Both the position numbers and the translations under genes were made by a program. From assembly GCA_949480205.1 (NCBI GenBank), contig CASXXK010000001.1, positions 1 to 64,000 of the forward strand: DNA of 64,000 nt, given 5' to 3'. This stretch comes from an uncultured Candidatus Saccharibacteria bacterium. Lineage in GTDB: Bacteria > Patescibacteriota > Saccharimonadia > Saccharimonadales > Saccharimonadaceae. Every line of letters starts with the position of its first letter. Positions within the stretch are counted from its first letter, which is position 1. The notes beneath the pieces were generated by a model. That model was given only the letters and a program-made list of their open reading frames with translations, was not told where the DNA came from and did no database searches. Positions 23,092 through 32,208 of this stretch are shown in pieces.

Positions 23092-23870
23092 GCCAAGAAA
23101 AACATATTTTTCGGCATTTGCCGATGTATATGCTCGATGCTAAACTTGAGCCCGAAGCACTTTGCAGTTTTACGTGCCACTACTACTGACCAGAGCCTGG
23201 AAGAAAAAATAGAAAGCCAAATATATTTGCCATTCATCTTTCTGACGTAGTCATATATGTCATCCTGTAAATCTTCGTAGCCATCCTCATCACTAGGTTT
23301 TTCTAAAACATAATTATAGTTCCTCGTTGTGACAATCATCTTTCGAATAAAGTCACTGGAGAGAAAAGCTTCGAAGTCTTTACCTGAGAATGCTACATTA
23401 CTACGTCCAGGATGGTTATGTAAATCAACAACCCTCTCTCTTCGGCGATAAATACTACGCCAATCTTCCGTTGTAATGTTGCACTTTTCAGGAGACAGGA
23501 GCGTACCTTCAGCTAGTTTTCTCCCATTGAGATCAAATATAGCCCTGTACTCAAGTTTCTCGTGCCTGATATTTTCCATGACTTCCGCAAAATGCCCACC
23601 GTGGTCTGAGGAAATAGCTTTTTGCTCAGACTCATCAGTTAGCTCCTCAGAATCTTCTACTTGCCACCCAAAAACTATTGCGAGAATACTCACAAAAAAG
23701 ACTAAGCAGAGTATATAGAAAAAGCTAATTGCCAAGAAAATAACCACACCAAAGAGCGCTGAATACATATAAATATAATCATAGATGGCCATAAATACTA
23801 CACAAGTTACAGGGCCACAGCAAAACAGTCCAATCTCCAGTAATAGTTCTTCTTTTCTTGTAAGTTTCAT
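23088..23870 (-). CDS. Membrane protein with JAMM/MPN-like domain, 260 aa
   Basis: Two N-terminal transmembrane helices (about residues 14-32 and 38-68) are followed by a cytoplasmic domain. VVDLHNHPGRSNVAFSGKD near residues 145-163 fits the JAMM metal-binding motif H-x-H-x(7-8)-S-x2-D; an upstream Glu that would complete the site may be in the MENIRHEKLEYRAIFD region. JAMM proteins are zinc peptidases, or in bacteria sometimes deconjugating enzymes or RadC-like domains. The gene has a GGGGGT ribosome site, its own strong promoter and a hairpin in its leader. The coupled 52-aa peptide downstream could be a partner. Confidence 0.55.
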   Translation of the reverse strand: MKLTRKEELLLEIGLFCCGPVTCVVFMAIYDYIYMYSALFGVVIFLAISFFYILCLVFFVSILAIVFGWQVEDSEELTDESEQKAISSDHGGHFAEVMENIRHEKLEYRAIFDLNGRKLAEGTLLSPEKCNITTEDWRSIYRRRERVVDLHNHPGRSNVAFSGKDFEAFLSSDFIRKMIVTTRNYNYVLEKPSDEDGYEDLQDDIYDYVRKMNGKYIWLSIFSSRLWSVVVARKTAKCFGLKFSIEHIHRQMPKNMFFLA

Positions 23871-24202
23871 ACTTTACCCCCTATTTTTCTGAAAAAATCA
23901 CGTCACAAACTTTTAATGTACTTCAGAGGCGTATTTTCACGCCTCTTTTTTAATACAAAAAGTCTTGTGGCGAGCGAATACACCTTATACTTACATTGTA
24001 GCATACATGATTGATTTTGTCAATAGTTTTTATGGTAATTTTGGGATTTTGCAAGAAAAGTGGCATTATAACATGTTATGGCGAAAATATACAAACACAA
24101 ATGTGATAAAAATTGAAAAAAGTTTTGGACGAAAGTGACGCCAAAATGACAATTCCCTGCCCGATATAGTGATTTTAATGGCGTTTGTGGTATAATTAGA
24201 GC
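23871..24202. other. 332-bp divergent intergenic region
   Basis: Contains a hairpin AGAGGCGT/ACGCCTCT (23925-23946) in the leader of the JAMM-like gene; its plus-strand side is followed by TTTTTT, so it could also stop plus-strand read-through. The promoter of that gene is at 23995-24023. The right half is AT-rich and ends with the -10 (TATAAT at 24191-24196) of the PBP gene. No gene seen. Confidence 0.6.
23995..24023 (-). promoter_or_regulatory. Near-consensus promoter for the JAMM-like gene
   Basis: TTGACA (24018-24023) and TACAAT (23995-24000) on the minus strand, 17-nt spacer ending TATGC. Confidence 0.8.
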
Positions 24203-26959
24203 ATGAGTAAAACTGCGAAGAACTCTGGCAACAGGGAAAAAATGGGGGTGTATTCTAGCTTGGTGGCGGACCGCACGCGAAAACTAGCGAAGTCGGCTCA
24301 AAACAAGGTGGCAAGCGTAAGCAAGCGCAAGGCAGATGCAAAAAAGTCAAACAATAAGACAACAAATTTGCGACCTTTGCCCAAGGAGCAACCGGCACGG
24401 TTTTTTGCGCATTTTCGCTGGGAGCGCATTAAGGCATACTGGTTCTCAAAAGAAGGCTTGAAGCGTATTGGTAAGATTTTTGCAGCCTGTGTATTGATTG
24501 GGATTATTTTGATTGGCGTGCTTTTTGTATACTATAAGAGCCAACTCAAGGAAATCCAGCTGAGCAATTTGACAATTTCTGAGACCGTTAATACCTATCT
24601 TGATCGTAACGGTGTGGTGTTGTGGGAAGACAAGGGCGATGCTGACTATCGCTTAGTGGTGGATGGCGACCAGATTTCTACCTATGTACGCCAGGCAACG
24701 GTGGCGATTGAGGATCGCAGTTTTTACAGCCACCCGGGCGTAGATCTTTCGGCGTTGATTCGCGCAGCTCTATCTACACTAACGGGGCGAGGCGTGCAAG
24801 GTGGTTCTACTTTGACCCAGCAGCTGATTAAACAGTTGTACTTCTCGGATGAGGCGGCTTCAGAAAACCGTGGCGGTATCGCTCGTAAGGTGAAGGAGTT
24901 GATTCTTTCTATTGAGCTAGAAAAGATGTACAGCAAAGAGCAAATTATTACGATGTATTTGAATGAGTCGCCTTATGGTGGACGACGTAATGGTATCGAG
25001 AGCGCGGCGCAAACTTACTTTGGCAAAAGCGCGAAGGATTTGAACTTGGCGGAATCAGCCTTGCTTGCTTCAATTCCAAATAACCCAGCCTATCTCAACC
25101 CATATTACACACCTGGAAACGAAGCGTTGTTGGCGCGCCAGCATAAAACTTTGGACGTGATGGCTGAACTCGGCTACATTACCGCCGAGGAAGCAGCGGA
25201 AGCTAAGGAAGTACCAATTTTGGACCAGATTCTACCAGAGTCGACACAGTATGATAACATCAAAGCACCGCATTTCGTGATGGAAGTGAAGAAGCAACTG
25301 GAAGAAAAGTACGGTATGCAGACCATGCGCTCAGGCGGATATACAATCACCACCACCTTGGATTATCGTGCCCAAGAAATGGCCGAAGCCGCAGTAGCAG
25401 TTGGAGCAAAGTTGACCTATATGAATAATAGCGACAACATTTCCCTGTCGTCGGTGGACGTGGAAACTAGCCAAGTGATTGCCATGGTGGGATCGATAGA
25501 CTGGAACGCGCCGATCTATGGTGAAGTGAATGCAGCAACATCGGCTCTAGAACCAGGCTCCACAATAAAGCCATTGCTGGATTATGCACCACTCTTCTCT
25601 CTTACTGGTGACGCTGTTCATGGTCCAGGTACGGTATGGAAAGATGAAAACATTGATAGCATATATTGTGCTGGATTCACTGGGAAATGTGCACTCAGAA
25701 ACTACTCCGGTACATTCTATGGTGACATAACGCTACGGCAGTCATTGGCTGGATCATTAAATATTAATGCCGTAAAGGCCCTCAAAGTAGTAGGGATTGA
25801 TAATGCTCTAGAAATTTTGCACGGCTTGGGTGATAAGCATTATTGCGCTGACAATAATACCGCTGGTTTGTCAATGGCGATTGGTAGTGGCTGTACTGTA
25901 ATCCCAATTGAGCACGCTAATGCCTATGCGTCAATTGCGCGTGGCGGTACTTATAAAGATTTGGCTTACGTACTAGAAGTGAAAGATTCTAGTGGCAAAG
26001 TAATCGAAGCTTGGCAAGATGCGGCACCAGTCAGAATTATAGACGAACAGGTCGCCTATGAAATTTCTAGTATTCTTAGCGATACAGACGCACGCTTGAT
26101 TACTCATAGCGCTAGCTTGGCGACATCAGCTGGCTATGTGACTCCAGGTGTATGGACCGCAATCAAGACCGGCACGACTACTACTGCTAACAGTTCAGTA
26201 GCTAAAGACTCTTGGATGGTAAGTTATTCTACAGCCATTGCAACGGTGGTCTGGAATGGCAATCATGATGGCTCTGGGTTAACAAGCAGTTTGGCTCACG
26301 TGACTCGACAAGTAGTCGCCGCCTACATGGAACCAGTCCATAAAGAATTGTATGCCAAAGAAGGCAAGTGGAAGTCTGGCGACCAACCAACTAAGCCTGC
26401 TGGAATTCAGACTCTAACTATCAATGGCAAGACTGATATTTGGCCAAGCTGGTATAATGATAAAAATTCTGGTATCGTCAAGGAGACCGTAGCTTTCAAT
26501 AAGAAGAATGGTTTGCGCGCGGCTGATTGTACGCCCGAAAGCCAACGTGTTGAAGTTGAATTGACAAAATACGTGGATCCAGTTTCTAAGACCGAAACTT
26601 GGCATACTCCAGAAGGTTATAATTATGACGAAATTGATACCTGTGAATATGTCAGTGCTGAGATTAACATTAACCGGCAGATAGGTTCAGGTAAGGATGT
26701 TCTGGAAATCACTTTTGTTGAAGGCTCAAGTGATTTGGCCAGCTACCGTATCTTGGTAGATGGCGCTGAGGCTAGTAAGGGTTCGATTACAACACAAATT
26801 ATGTCTAATGGTTTAACTTACAAGGTTCTCGGTACCGAAAAGAATGTCACAGTTGAGGTGGCAGACGCTGACGGTAAGATTGTGCGCAAAGCCTTTACAT
26901 CGTTTGCAGCCGGAAATACTACTGGAGACAGTTCATCCGGATCAAGCTCAAATAGCTAG
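24203..26959 (+). CDS. Class A penicillin-binding protein (transglycosylase/transpeptidase)
   Basis: Polymerises and cross-links peptidoglycan. A basic cytoplasmic tail (~80 aa) precedes one membrane helix (about residues 92-112). The GT51 domain (about 130-320) shows AIEDRSFYSHPGVD, GGSTLTQQLIKQ and the following helices. The transpeptidase domain has PGSTIKP (SxxK, Ser near 452), SLN (SxN near 517) and KTGT (near 654). The 918-aa protein has a C-terminal extension with Cys-containing beta-rich parts and a Ser/Gly tail. TATAAT is 7 nt before the ATG, so the transcript is leaderless. A convergent terminator follows. Confidence 0.92.
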   Translation: MSKTAKNSGNREKMGVYSSLVADRTRKLAKSAQNKVASVSKRKADAKKSNNKTTNLRPLPKEQPARFFAHFRWERIKAYWFSKEGLKRIGKIFAACVLIGIILIGVLFVYYKSQLKEIQLSNLTISETVNTYLDRNGVVLWEDKGDADYRLVVDGDQISTYVRQATVAIEDRSFYSHPGVDLSALIRAALSTLTGRGVQGGSTLTQQLIKQLYFSDEAASENRGGIARKVKELILSIELEKMYSKEQIITMYLNESPYGGRRNGIESAAQTYFGKSAKDLNLAESALLASIPNNPAYLNPYYTPGNEALLARQHKTLDVMAELGYITAEEAAEAKEVPILDQILPESTQYDNIKAPHFVMEVKKQLEEKYGMQTMRSGGYTITTTLDYRAQEMAEAAVAVGAKLTYMNNSDNISLSSVDVETSQVIAMVGSIDWNAPIYGEVNAATSALEPGSTIKPLLDYAPLFSLTGDAVHGPGTVWKDENIDSIYCAGFTGKCALRNYSGTFYGDITLRQSLAGSLNINAVKALKVVGIDNALEILHGLGDKHYCADNNTAGLSMAIGSGCTVIPIEHANAYASIARGGTYKDLAYVLEVKDSSGKVIEAWQDAAPVRIIDEQVAYEISSILSDTDARLITHSASLATSAGYVTPGVWTAIKTGTTTTANSSVAKDSWMVSYSTAIATVVWNGNHDGSGLTSSLAHVTRQVVAAYMEPVHKELYAKEGKWKSGDQPTKPAGIQTLTINGKTDIWPSWYNDKNSGIVKETVAFNKKNGLRAADCTPESQRVEVELTKYVDPVSKTETWHTPEGYNYDEIDTCEYVSAEININRQIGSGKDVLEITFVEGSSDLASYRILVDGAEASKGSITTQIMSNGLTYKVLGTEKNVTVEVADADGKIVRKAFTSFAAGNTTGDSSSGSSSNS

Positions 26960-26965
26960 TAAACG

Positions 26966-26996
26966 ATATTCCCCCGTTTATAACGGGGGAATATTT
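26966..26996. terminator. Bidirectional terminator
   Basis: ATTCCCCCGTT pairs with AACGGGGGAAT; the plus strand continues ATATTTCACTTTT. It sits between the convergent PBP and PIN-TRAM genes. Confidence 0.75.
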
Positions 26997-27784
26997 CACT
27001 TTTGGAGGTGGCGAGTCTTGATGGGCTTGGGTGGTTTAGCTGATTTTTTTGTTTGGGTGGATGTTGGTTTGGTGGTATTTTTACTGGTGGTTTTTATACC
27101 AGCTAGCTTGGCAAACATCATCGTACCGGCAGCAGTTTGATTAACTCGGATAAATTCAACTTCAACCTCTTCGCCGATTTTTTTGTTAGCACGATCGATT
27201 ACGACCATGGTCCCATCATTGAGATAAGCCACGCCTTGACCTTCGTTACTGCCAGCGGCAACTACTTTCACTTTGGCATGTTCGCCAGGAAGATACTCAT
27301 TACGTAAGACGAGCGCCAGGGCATTTAGATTGAGCGTATCAATATGTTCTGTGGCGGCGACTTTTTCGAGGTTGAAATCGTTAGTAAGAATAGCACCATG
27401 ATTCTGTTTTGCGAGCTCGAGTAAGCGGTTATCGACTGGGGTACGATCAAGCTGATCGCCAAGAATTGTAGTATCAAAATAAAGCACCCGCTCGAGCTCG
27501 CGCACAGCGTCAAGCCCCGCACGGGCGCGCAGACGCTTGTCATGATCCTTGCCGTCGGCCAATAATTGTAATTCCTGAATTACACTGCGTGGCACGATCA
27601 AATCATCGGCAATAAAACCAGTTTGAGCGACGGCAAGCAAACGTGGATCCATCAAGGCAGAAGTATCTACATAGACTTTACGCTTTTGATTAGACCCTAC
27701 AAATGGGGTTTTAATATTTTTCACGGTCAGAACCGTAGTTTCTGCCAAAATTAGCAGAGTAATGATCAAAATGAATAATTCCAT
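26996..27784 (-). CDS. YacL-like PIN and TRAM domain protein
   Basis: A short N-terminal hydrophobic segment (about residues 1-18) is followed by a PIN nuclease domain (about 36-160: VYVDTSALMDPRL, VPRSVIQELQ, AILTNDFNL) and a TRAM domain (about 180-235: GEHAKVKVVAAGSNEGQGVAYLNDG), then a Lys/Thr/Pro-rich tail. This is the YacL-type arrangement; the conserved Asp of the PIN site are present. I start at ATG 27784 because a TATAAT ends about 9 nt upstream (leaderless); the longer open frame to 27850 has no support. Likely an RNA-acting nuclease at the membrane. Confidence 0.85.
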   Translation of the reverse strand: MELFILIITLLILAETTVLTVKNIKTPFVGSNQKRKVYVDTSALMDPRLLAVAQTGFIADDLIVPRSVIQELQLLADGKDHDKRLRARAGLDAVRELERVLYFDTTILGDQLDRTPVDNRLLELAKQNHGAILTNDFNLEKVAATEHIDTLNLNALALVLRNEYLPGEHAKVKVVAAGSNEGQGVAYLNDGTMVVIDRANKKIGEEVEVEFIRVNQTAAGTMMFAKLAGIKTTSKNTTKPTSTQTKKSAKPPKPIKTRHLQK

Positions 27785-27920
27785 AACGTCAATTATATCA
27801 CAAGCCGAGTTTATTTTCCTCGAGACGCCCGCTCCAGCGCCCGTCCGCACGGGGCTGTCGCTCTTCGCTGCGCGCGTGTTCGCTCTTTTAGCGTCTCTTG
27901 GAGAACCAACTTGGCTTGTT

Positions 27921-29099
27921 TTATCTAGTTACTTCCACTGTGTCAACGCCGTGCTCACGCGCGTAGGTGGCGTTATCGTCAATAATTTTTTGATATTTCT
28001 CCACCAAATCGTCGCGTTTTTCTAACTTAGCTACATCAATCGCCAAATGATAGCGTGAAGCATGGTTGACGCTTAGCATCTGGAACGGTGTCGTGGTGCT
28101 GCCGTGCTCCTCAAATCCATGAACGTGCAACCGATTAGGTCTAGTATATTGTGTCAAGATTTGTTGCAATGTGGCGGGGTAACCGTGGAAATTAGCAATA
28201 ATCGGGCATTCCTTCAAAAAGAGCTTGTCAAAATCTGCTTGTTTGAGCTTATTTTCGGTGGTACCAATTGCGCTATAGGATAACGCGGAAATATTGACAA
28301 AACGAAACTTCTTTTCTGGCAAATCTTGACGAAGGATTTCGAGCGCCTTGATAGCTTCACAGGAAACAATATCACCAGCGGCAGTCAAAACATAATCTGG
28401 GTTTTCATCAGAAACAAAATCAAAAACACTAGCACCACCATGGCTAAATTGATCATCGGCCTGATGCGAATCGAGCCAGCGCGGTTGTTCGGTCTTGTTA
28501 AATGTTGTAAGATTTACAACATTCGTGGAACGTAGCATATAGATAAAAGCTGCCTCAGCTGCAACGTCATCTACTGGAAACAGGCAGTTACTTCGGTTGC
28601 TCGGAATACTGAGCAATGTCGAGATAAGCGCGGGTGACTGATGTGTAAACCCGTTATGGTCTTGCCGCCAGCAAGTGCTAGTTGACAATAAATTGGCTGC
28701 TGGGTAGTCTGGGCGCCATTTTACTTGGCTGGATTGGTCAAGAAACTTGAGATGCTGAAGAATCTGAGAAGTAATAATCGTAAAGAAAGCTTCATAACTA
28801 GTCATCATGGCGGTACCGCCAGCTATTAGATGCCCCACCATACAGGCAAAAAGGGTGTTTTCGGAGAGCAATTCAACAATTTGGCCATCGAAAGCTTCGG
28901 GTAAGTCGAAGTCTTGGCGTGGCAAATCCCAGGCCCGAGAGGATACTTCAAAAACCGCATCGAGCTTATTGCTAGTAGTTTCGTCTGGTGAAAAAAGATA
29001 AAAATCATCATGCTTGGACATGTAATCCGCCATCGCCACCCCAATGCTACGGGCAGGGGAGAAACTTTCTTTGCCAGGCTGGTCAACAACGTCAATCAT
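27921..29099 (-). CDS. Phosphoketolase, C-terminal half (split gene)
   Basis: Contains the middle and C-terminal domains of xylulose-5-phosphate/fructose-6-phosphate phosphoketolase (XFP and XFP_C): SFSPARSIGVAMADYM, LFSPDETTSNKL, TSTCWRQDHNGFTHQSPA and the C-terminal HGFEEHGSTTTPF. Family proteins are normally one ~800-residue chain; here the chain is broken at the end of the XFP_N domain into a 360-aa and this 392-aa protein. The ATG overlaps the stop of the first half (ATGA), so the two are made in a coupled way. Together they would cleave sugar phosphates to acetyl phosphate with thiamine diphosphate. Confidence 0.88.
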   Translation of the reverse strand: MIDVVDQPGKESFSPARSIGVAMADYMSKHDDFYLFSPDETTSNKLDAVFEVSSRAWDLPRQDFDLPEAFDGQIVELLSENTLFACMVGHLIAGGTAMMTSYEAFFTIITSQILQHLKFLDQSSQVKWRPDYPAANLLSTSTCWRQDHNGFTHQSPALISTLLSIPSNRSNCLFPVDDVAAEAAFIYMLRSTNVVNLTTFNKTEQPRWLDSHQADDQFSHGGASVFDFVSDENPDYVLTAAGDIVSCEAIKALEILRQDLPEKKFRFVNISALSYSAIGTTENKLKQADFDKLFLKECPIIANFHGYPATLQQILTQYTRPNRLHVHGFEEHGSTTTPFQMLSVNHASRYHLAIDVAKLEKRDDLVEKYQKIIDDNATYAREHGVDTVEVTR

Positions 29100-30178
29100 A
29101 ATGTAAATCCTTTCTCCGAGTTGAATAATTCACTAAAATGGTAGCTTTCCATCCAAGATTGTAGCATTTTGAGTTCAGCCGGATCGGTCTTAGCATTGGG
29201 CAGCGGTATTTGATGTGCTAAGAAATTCCCTGCCACTTTACGACCGTCGACTTCTTTAGGACCAGTGGCGCCTTTTTCCGTACGCAGAACTAAGAAAGGA
29301 TGCTCGTACTTAGCGGCCTGCTCAAGTGCCGACTGGAAGACCTCCGGACTATCACCTTTGATCGCAATTGGCGTATAGCCAAAACCGCGAATAAGTTCGT
29401 GTAACTCACGTTCAGACTTGCGCGCATACAATGTGGGTGCAGAAATTTTGTAACCATTAAGATGTAAAATTGGAATGACCTGACCGTGAGCGCGATGATT
29501 GCCGACCAACTTGACGAGGTTAAGTGAAGAAAGAGCCGTAGCAGTTTCTAGTTCCCCGTCGCCCAGCATCACAGCAACCGTGCGTTCAGGATGGCCCAAA
29601 ACATAGCCATAAGCCGCACCGAGAGCGTAGCCAAGCTCACCGCCTTCGCAGATGACCCCAGGCGTAAATGGGCTAGCGTGGGACGGAAAACCATCTGGCC
29701 AAGAAAAATTACGACATACATAAGCAATACCAGCAGCATTGTGTGTGGCTTTAGGATCAACTTTTTCTAAATCGCCATCAATAAACAGATTAGCCTGCAA
29801 TGCCGGAAAACCATGCCCAGGCCCAAGGATAAAAGAAAAATTTGGGTCAACCACACTCGTATCCTGTTCTTGATCTGTGGTTTCAACTAATTTAGCGCCA
29901 ACGGCGAAAGGATTGATTGGCTTAGCAGTCTGATCGAGCTTAGTAGTGCGAGAGACTTGTTCGTCTTTACTAAACCAGGCTTGTAAATTAGCGTAAGCAA
30001 CATTGATACCATGACAAGTACCCCAGTGACCCAGCAAACGCGGTTTGATGTCGTTAGTAGTAAGGGGATTTTCCAGCAAAAAATCACTTTGTAAAAATAG
30101 CTGAGCTACTACTAAATAATCGCAAGCACGGACACGACGCCCAATGCGAGCAAGAACTTTCCCATCATGACTCTTCAT
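29096..30178 (-). CDS. Phosphoketolase, N-terminal half (split gene)
   Basis: Corresponds to the XFP_N domain: GHWGTCHGINVAYANL, LGPGHGFPALQANLF (cofactor and substrate loop), HASPFTPGVICEGGELGYALGAAYG and the diphosphate-binding GDGELETATA. It ends ...FNSEKGFTL with a TGA that overlaps the ATG of the C-terminal half. A -10 (TGCTACAAT) lies 7 nt before the ATG at 30178, so the transcript is leaderless. All catalytic motifs look intact on both halves, arguing for functional fission rather than decay. Confidence 0.88.
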   Translation of the reverse strand: MKSHDGKVLARIGRRVRACDYLVVAQLFLQSDFLLENPLTTNDIKPRLLGHWGTCHGINVAYANLQAWFSKDEQVSRTTKLDQTAKPINPFAVGAKLVETTDQEQDTSVVDPNFSFILGPGHGFPALQANLFIDGDLEKVDPKATHNAAGIAYVCRNFSWPDGFPSHASPFTPGVICEGGELGYALGAAYGYVLGHPERTVAVMLGDGELETATALSSLNLVKLVGNHRAHGQVIPILHLNGYKISAPTLYARKSERELHELIRGFGYTPIAIKGDSPEVFQSALEQAAKYEHPFLVLRTEKGATGPKEVDGRKVAGNFLAHQIPLPNAKTDPAELKMLQSWMESYHFSELFNSEKGFTL

Positions 30179-30228
30179 GTATATTATTGTAGCACTTTTT
30201 AGCGCTAGCGCAAAGAGTTCGTAAAAAA

Positions 30229-30714
30229 CTATTGATGTTTAACTTTAACCATTGCAGCCCGAATCACGGCACCATCATAAAGATATCCTGGACGCAAAGT
30301 TTCAGCAATAACTTCTGTGTCACCTGCATCATCTTCAACCGAAATAGCTTCATGCAAATCCGGATTGAATTCGGTGCCAGGATTAGAATCAATTTGCGCA
30401 AGACCAAGCCCTTGCAGGGTTTTGTCGAGACTTTTGCGCAGGGGCGCGAGTTGCTCACTATAGACATCGATTGCGCGCGAAAAGTCATCGACTAATGGTA
30501 AAAATTTGACGACAGTAGCGTATTTGGCAGCCGTCATGGCTTGAGTTTTTTGAACTTCGACTTGCTTGCGAAAATTTTCAAAGTCAGCTCGGGTACGCTG
30601 AAGGTCGTTGGTAAGCTCGGTGACAATGGCGGCGTTCTGGTCGACATTGTCCGCCGAAGTTTCCGGCGTAGCAGTCTGTTTTGTGTCTTGTACTTCAACT
30701 TTGGTCTTTTTCAT
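30229..30714 (-). CDS. grpE: Nucleotide exchange factor GrpE
   Basis: Releases ADP from DnaK in the heat-shock chaperone cycle. An acidic, disordered N-terminus is followed by the long coiled coil (about residues 30-85: LQRTRADFENFRKQVEVQK) and the C-terminal beta domain with FNPDLHEAISV and LRPGYLYDGAVIRAAMVKV. Length 161 aa is normal. AAGGAG lies 7 nt before the ATG, and hrcA ends 13 nt upstream, so hrcA and grpE form an operon under the CIRCE-like operator. Confidence 0.95.
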   Translation of the reverse strand: MKKTKVEVQDTKQTATPETSADNVDQNAAIVTELTNDLQRTRADFENFRKQVEVQKTQAMTAAKYATVVKFLPLVDDFSRAIDVYSEQLAPLRKSLDKTLQGLGLAQIDSNPGTEFNPDLHEAISVEDDAGDTEVIAETLRPGYLYDGAVIRAAMVKVKHQ

Positions 30715-30727
30715 CTTCTCTCCTTGA

Positions 30728-31480
30728 TTATTTTAGATTTAACGCAGTTTCGAGCATAGTACCAGCTTGACGAACGAGCGACATAACGCGGGCATAATTT
30801 TGGCGAGTGGGTCCAAGCACACCAATGTAGCTACGGTCAGAATATGGCGAACGAAAACGGCTAATAATTAGCGAAACCTGCGAGGTTTTACCAATAGGAT
30901 TTTCTTGTCCGATGAAAATATTAAGTGGCTGGCCGGGAGCAGCTTCACGAAGCCAAGGCTCAAGGTTGTCTAAAAGTTTAGCTACAGCTCGTACGCGCTG
31001 GTTGTCTAAAAACTCCGGTTGGGTAAACAGGCGTGCAATACCCGACATATATAATTGGTCGCCAATTGTAGCCAAACCAAGATTACCTGTAAGTTCTACT
31101 AATGAATCTACGGCGCCGCGAATAGCATAGTCAGCGCGCTCTTGCGAGCCAATACGTACTTCCAAAACGCGGTTGCTGCGCTCTAGCGGTTTGTCGTCAT
31201 GGCCTCCACGAAGCTGTTCTAGATCGGCAACTTTTTCTGGCTGTTCGGCAATAGCATTGACATAATAACGATAGCCAGCATCAGTGGGGACGCGACCAGC
31301 CGAAGTGTGCGGCTGAGCAATATAGCCCTGCTCCTCTAGACGAGCCATTTCTGCACGGATCGTGGCGGATGAAACATTAAAAAGTTTAGCCAAAGTAACA
31401 CTACCAACTGGAGTGGCAACTTCGGCGTATTCTTCAATAATAGCAAAGAGGATTTCCTCTTGACGCTTTGTGAGATTCAT
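30728..31480 (-). CDS. hrcA: Heat-inducible transcription repressor HrcA
   Basis: Winged-helix N-terminus (about 1-75: LTKRQEEILFAIIEEYAEVATPVGS, SSATIRAEMARLEEQGYIAQPHTSAGRVPTD) is textbook HrcA, followed by the ligand/dimer domain. At 250 aa it is shorter than typical HrcA (~340 aa), because part of the inserted central domain is missing. It represses its own operon by binding CIRCE; a CIRCE-like sequence overlaps its promoter. The TATAAT ends 7 nt before the ATG. Confidence 0.93.
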   Translation of the reverse strand: MNLTKRQEEILFAIIEEYAEVATPVGSVTLAKLFNVSSATIRAEMARLEEQGYIAQPHTSAGRVPTDAGYRYYVNAIAEQPEKVADLEQLRGGHDDKPLERSNRVLEVRIGSQERADYAIRGAVDSLVELTGNLGLATIGDQLYMSGIARLFTQPEFLDNQRVRAVAKLLDNLEPWLREAAPGQPLNIFIGQENPIGKTSQVSLIISRFRSPYSDRSYIGVLGPTRQNYARVMSLVRQAGTMLETALNLK

Positions 31481-31498
31481 ACTTATTATTATATATGA

Positions 31499-31525
31499 TT
31501 AGCACTCGTTTGACAAGACTGCTAT
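31499..31525 (-). promoter_or_regulatory. Degenerate CIRCE operator for hrcA-grpE
   Basis: TTAGCACTC, 9 nt, GACTGCTAT: the first arm is a perfect CIRCE half-site and the second matches 7 of 9 bases of GAGTGCTAA. On the minus strand it overlaps a promoter TTGTCA, 17 nt, TATAAT, so HrcA binding would block transcription. Confidence 0.8.
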
Positions 31526-31569
31526 TATTCCGTTTTGCTACGGCTTAGTATCTGTGTTATAATACGTTT

Positions 31570-32208
31570 ATGGAAGAGCAGGTTCAAATAATTAAAAAGT
31601 GGCTCGGAACGGGCAGCATTAATATCTTTGGTTTGCCGATGAGCGGTAAAGATACGGTCGGGGTAAGGCTAGCTGAAACAATTGGCGGAAAATTCTTATC
31701 TTCCGGATTGATTGTGCGCGCTCTGGAAAAATCAACTAATCAGAACATCACCGGAGAGGGCAAATTGATACCTCAAAACCTGTTTTATGATTGGGTGCTT
31801 CCCTATTTTGAAAAACCAGAACTCAAACAGTATCCGTTAGTGTTGTCTTCGATTGGACGTTGGAGTGGTGAAGAAGACCAGGTGATGAGCGTGGCAAAAT
31901 TAAGTGAACATCCGATTCGAGCAGTGGTGATGTTGCAGCTCTCAGAGCAGGATGCAATTGAGCGTTGGGAAGCGGCAAAGCTTTTGAATGACCGTGGTTT
32001 GCGTGCCGATGATGCCAACCCAGAGATTTTTCAAACTCGTATTAATGAATATCGCGAAAAGACTGTACCCGTTCTTAAACATTATCAGGAATTAGGGCTT
32101 CTTGTGCCGGTGAAAGCTAGCGCACCGCGTGACCAAGTCTTTACGAATGTGGTAGAAGCGTTGGCGGATTTTGCGCGTCGCACGAACGATTTCGTGTCGG
32201 AACTGTAG
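31570..32208 (+). CDS. Adenylate-kinase-like nucleoside monophosphate kinase, 212 aa
   Basis: P-loop GLPMSGKDTVG at about residues 21-31 and a mixed alpha/beta fold like adenylate kinases; the LID region is short (GLRADDANPEIFQTRINEYREKT), with the Arg that contacts nucleotide in R-x-N-E-Y. The Lys-Asp after the P-loop (GKDT) differs from GKGT of standard adenylate kinase, so the substrate is uncertain. TATAAT is about 10 nt before the ATG (leaderless). Its last 117 nt overlap the 3' end of the convergent surface protein gene. Confidence 0.75.
   Translation: MEEQVQIIKKWLGTGSINIFGLPMSGKDTVGVRLAETIGGKFLSSGLIVRALEKSTNQNITGEGKLIPQNLFYDWVLPYFEKPELKQYPLVLSSIGRWSGEEDQVMSVAKLSEHPIRAVVMLQLSEQDAIERWEAAKLLNDRGLRADDANPEIFQTRINEYREKTVPVLKHYQELGLLVPVKASAPRDQVFTNVVEALADFARRTNDFVSEL

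Noticed and set aside
27921-30178. Sequencing frameshift as cause of the split phosphoketolase
   Set aside because: The break falls at a domain boundary with a clean ATGA overlap, which is unlikely for a random error; not excluded without reads.
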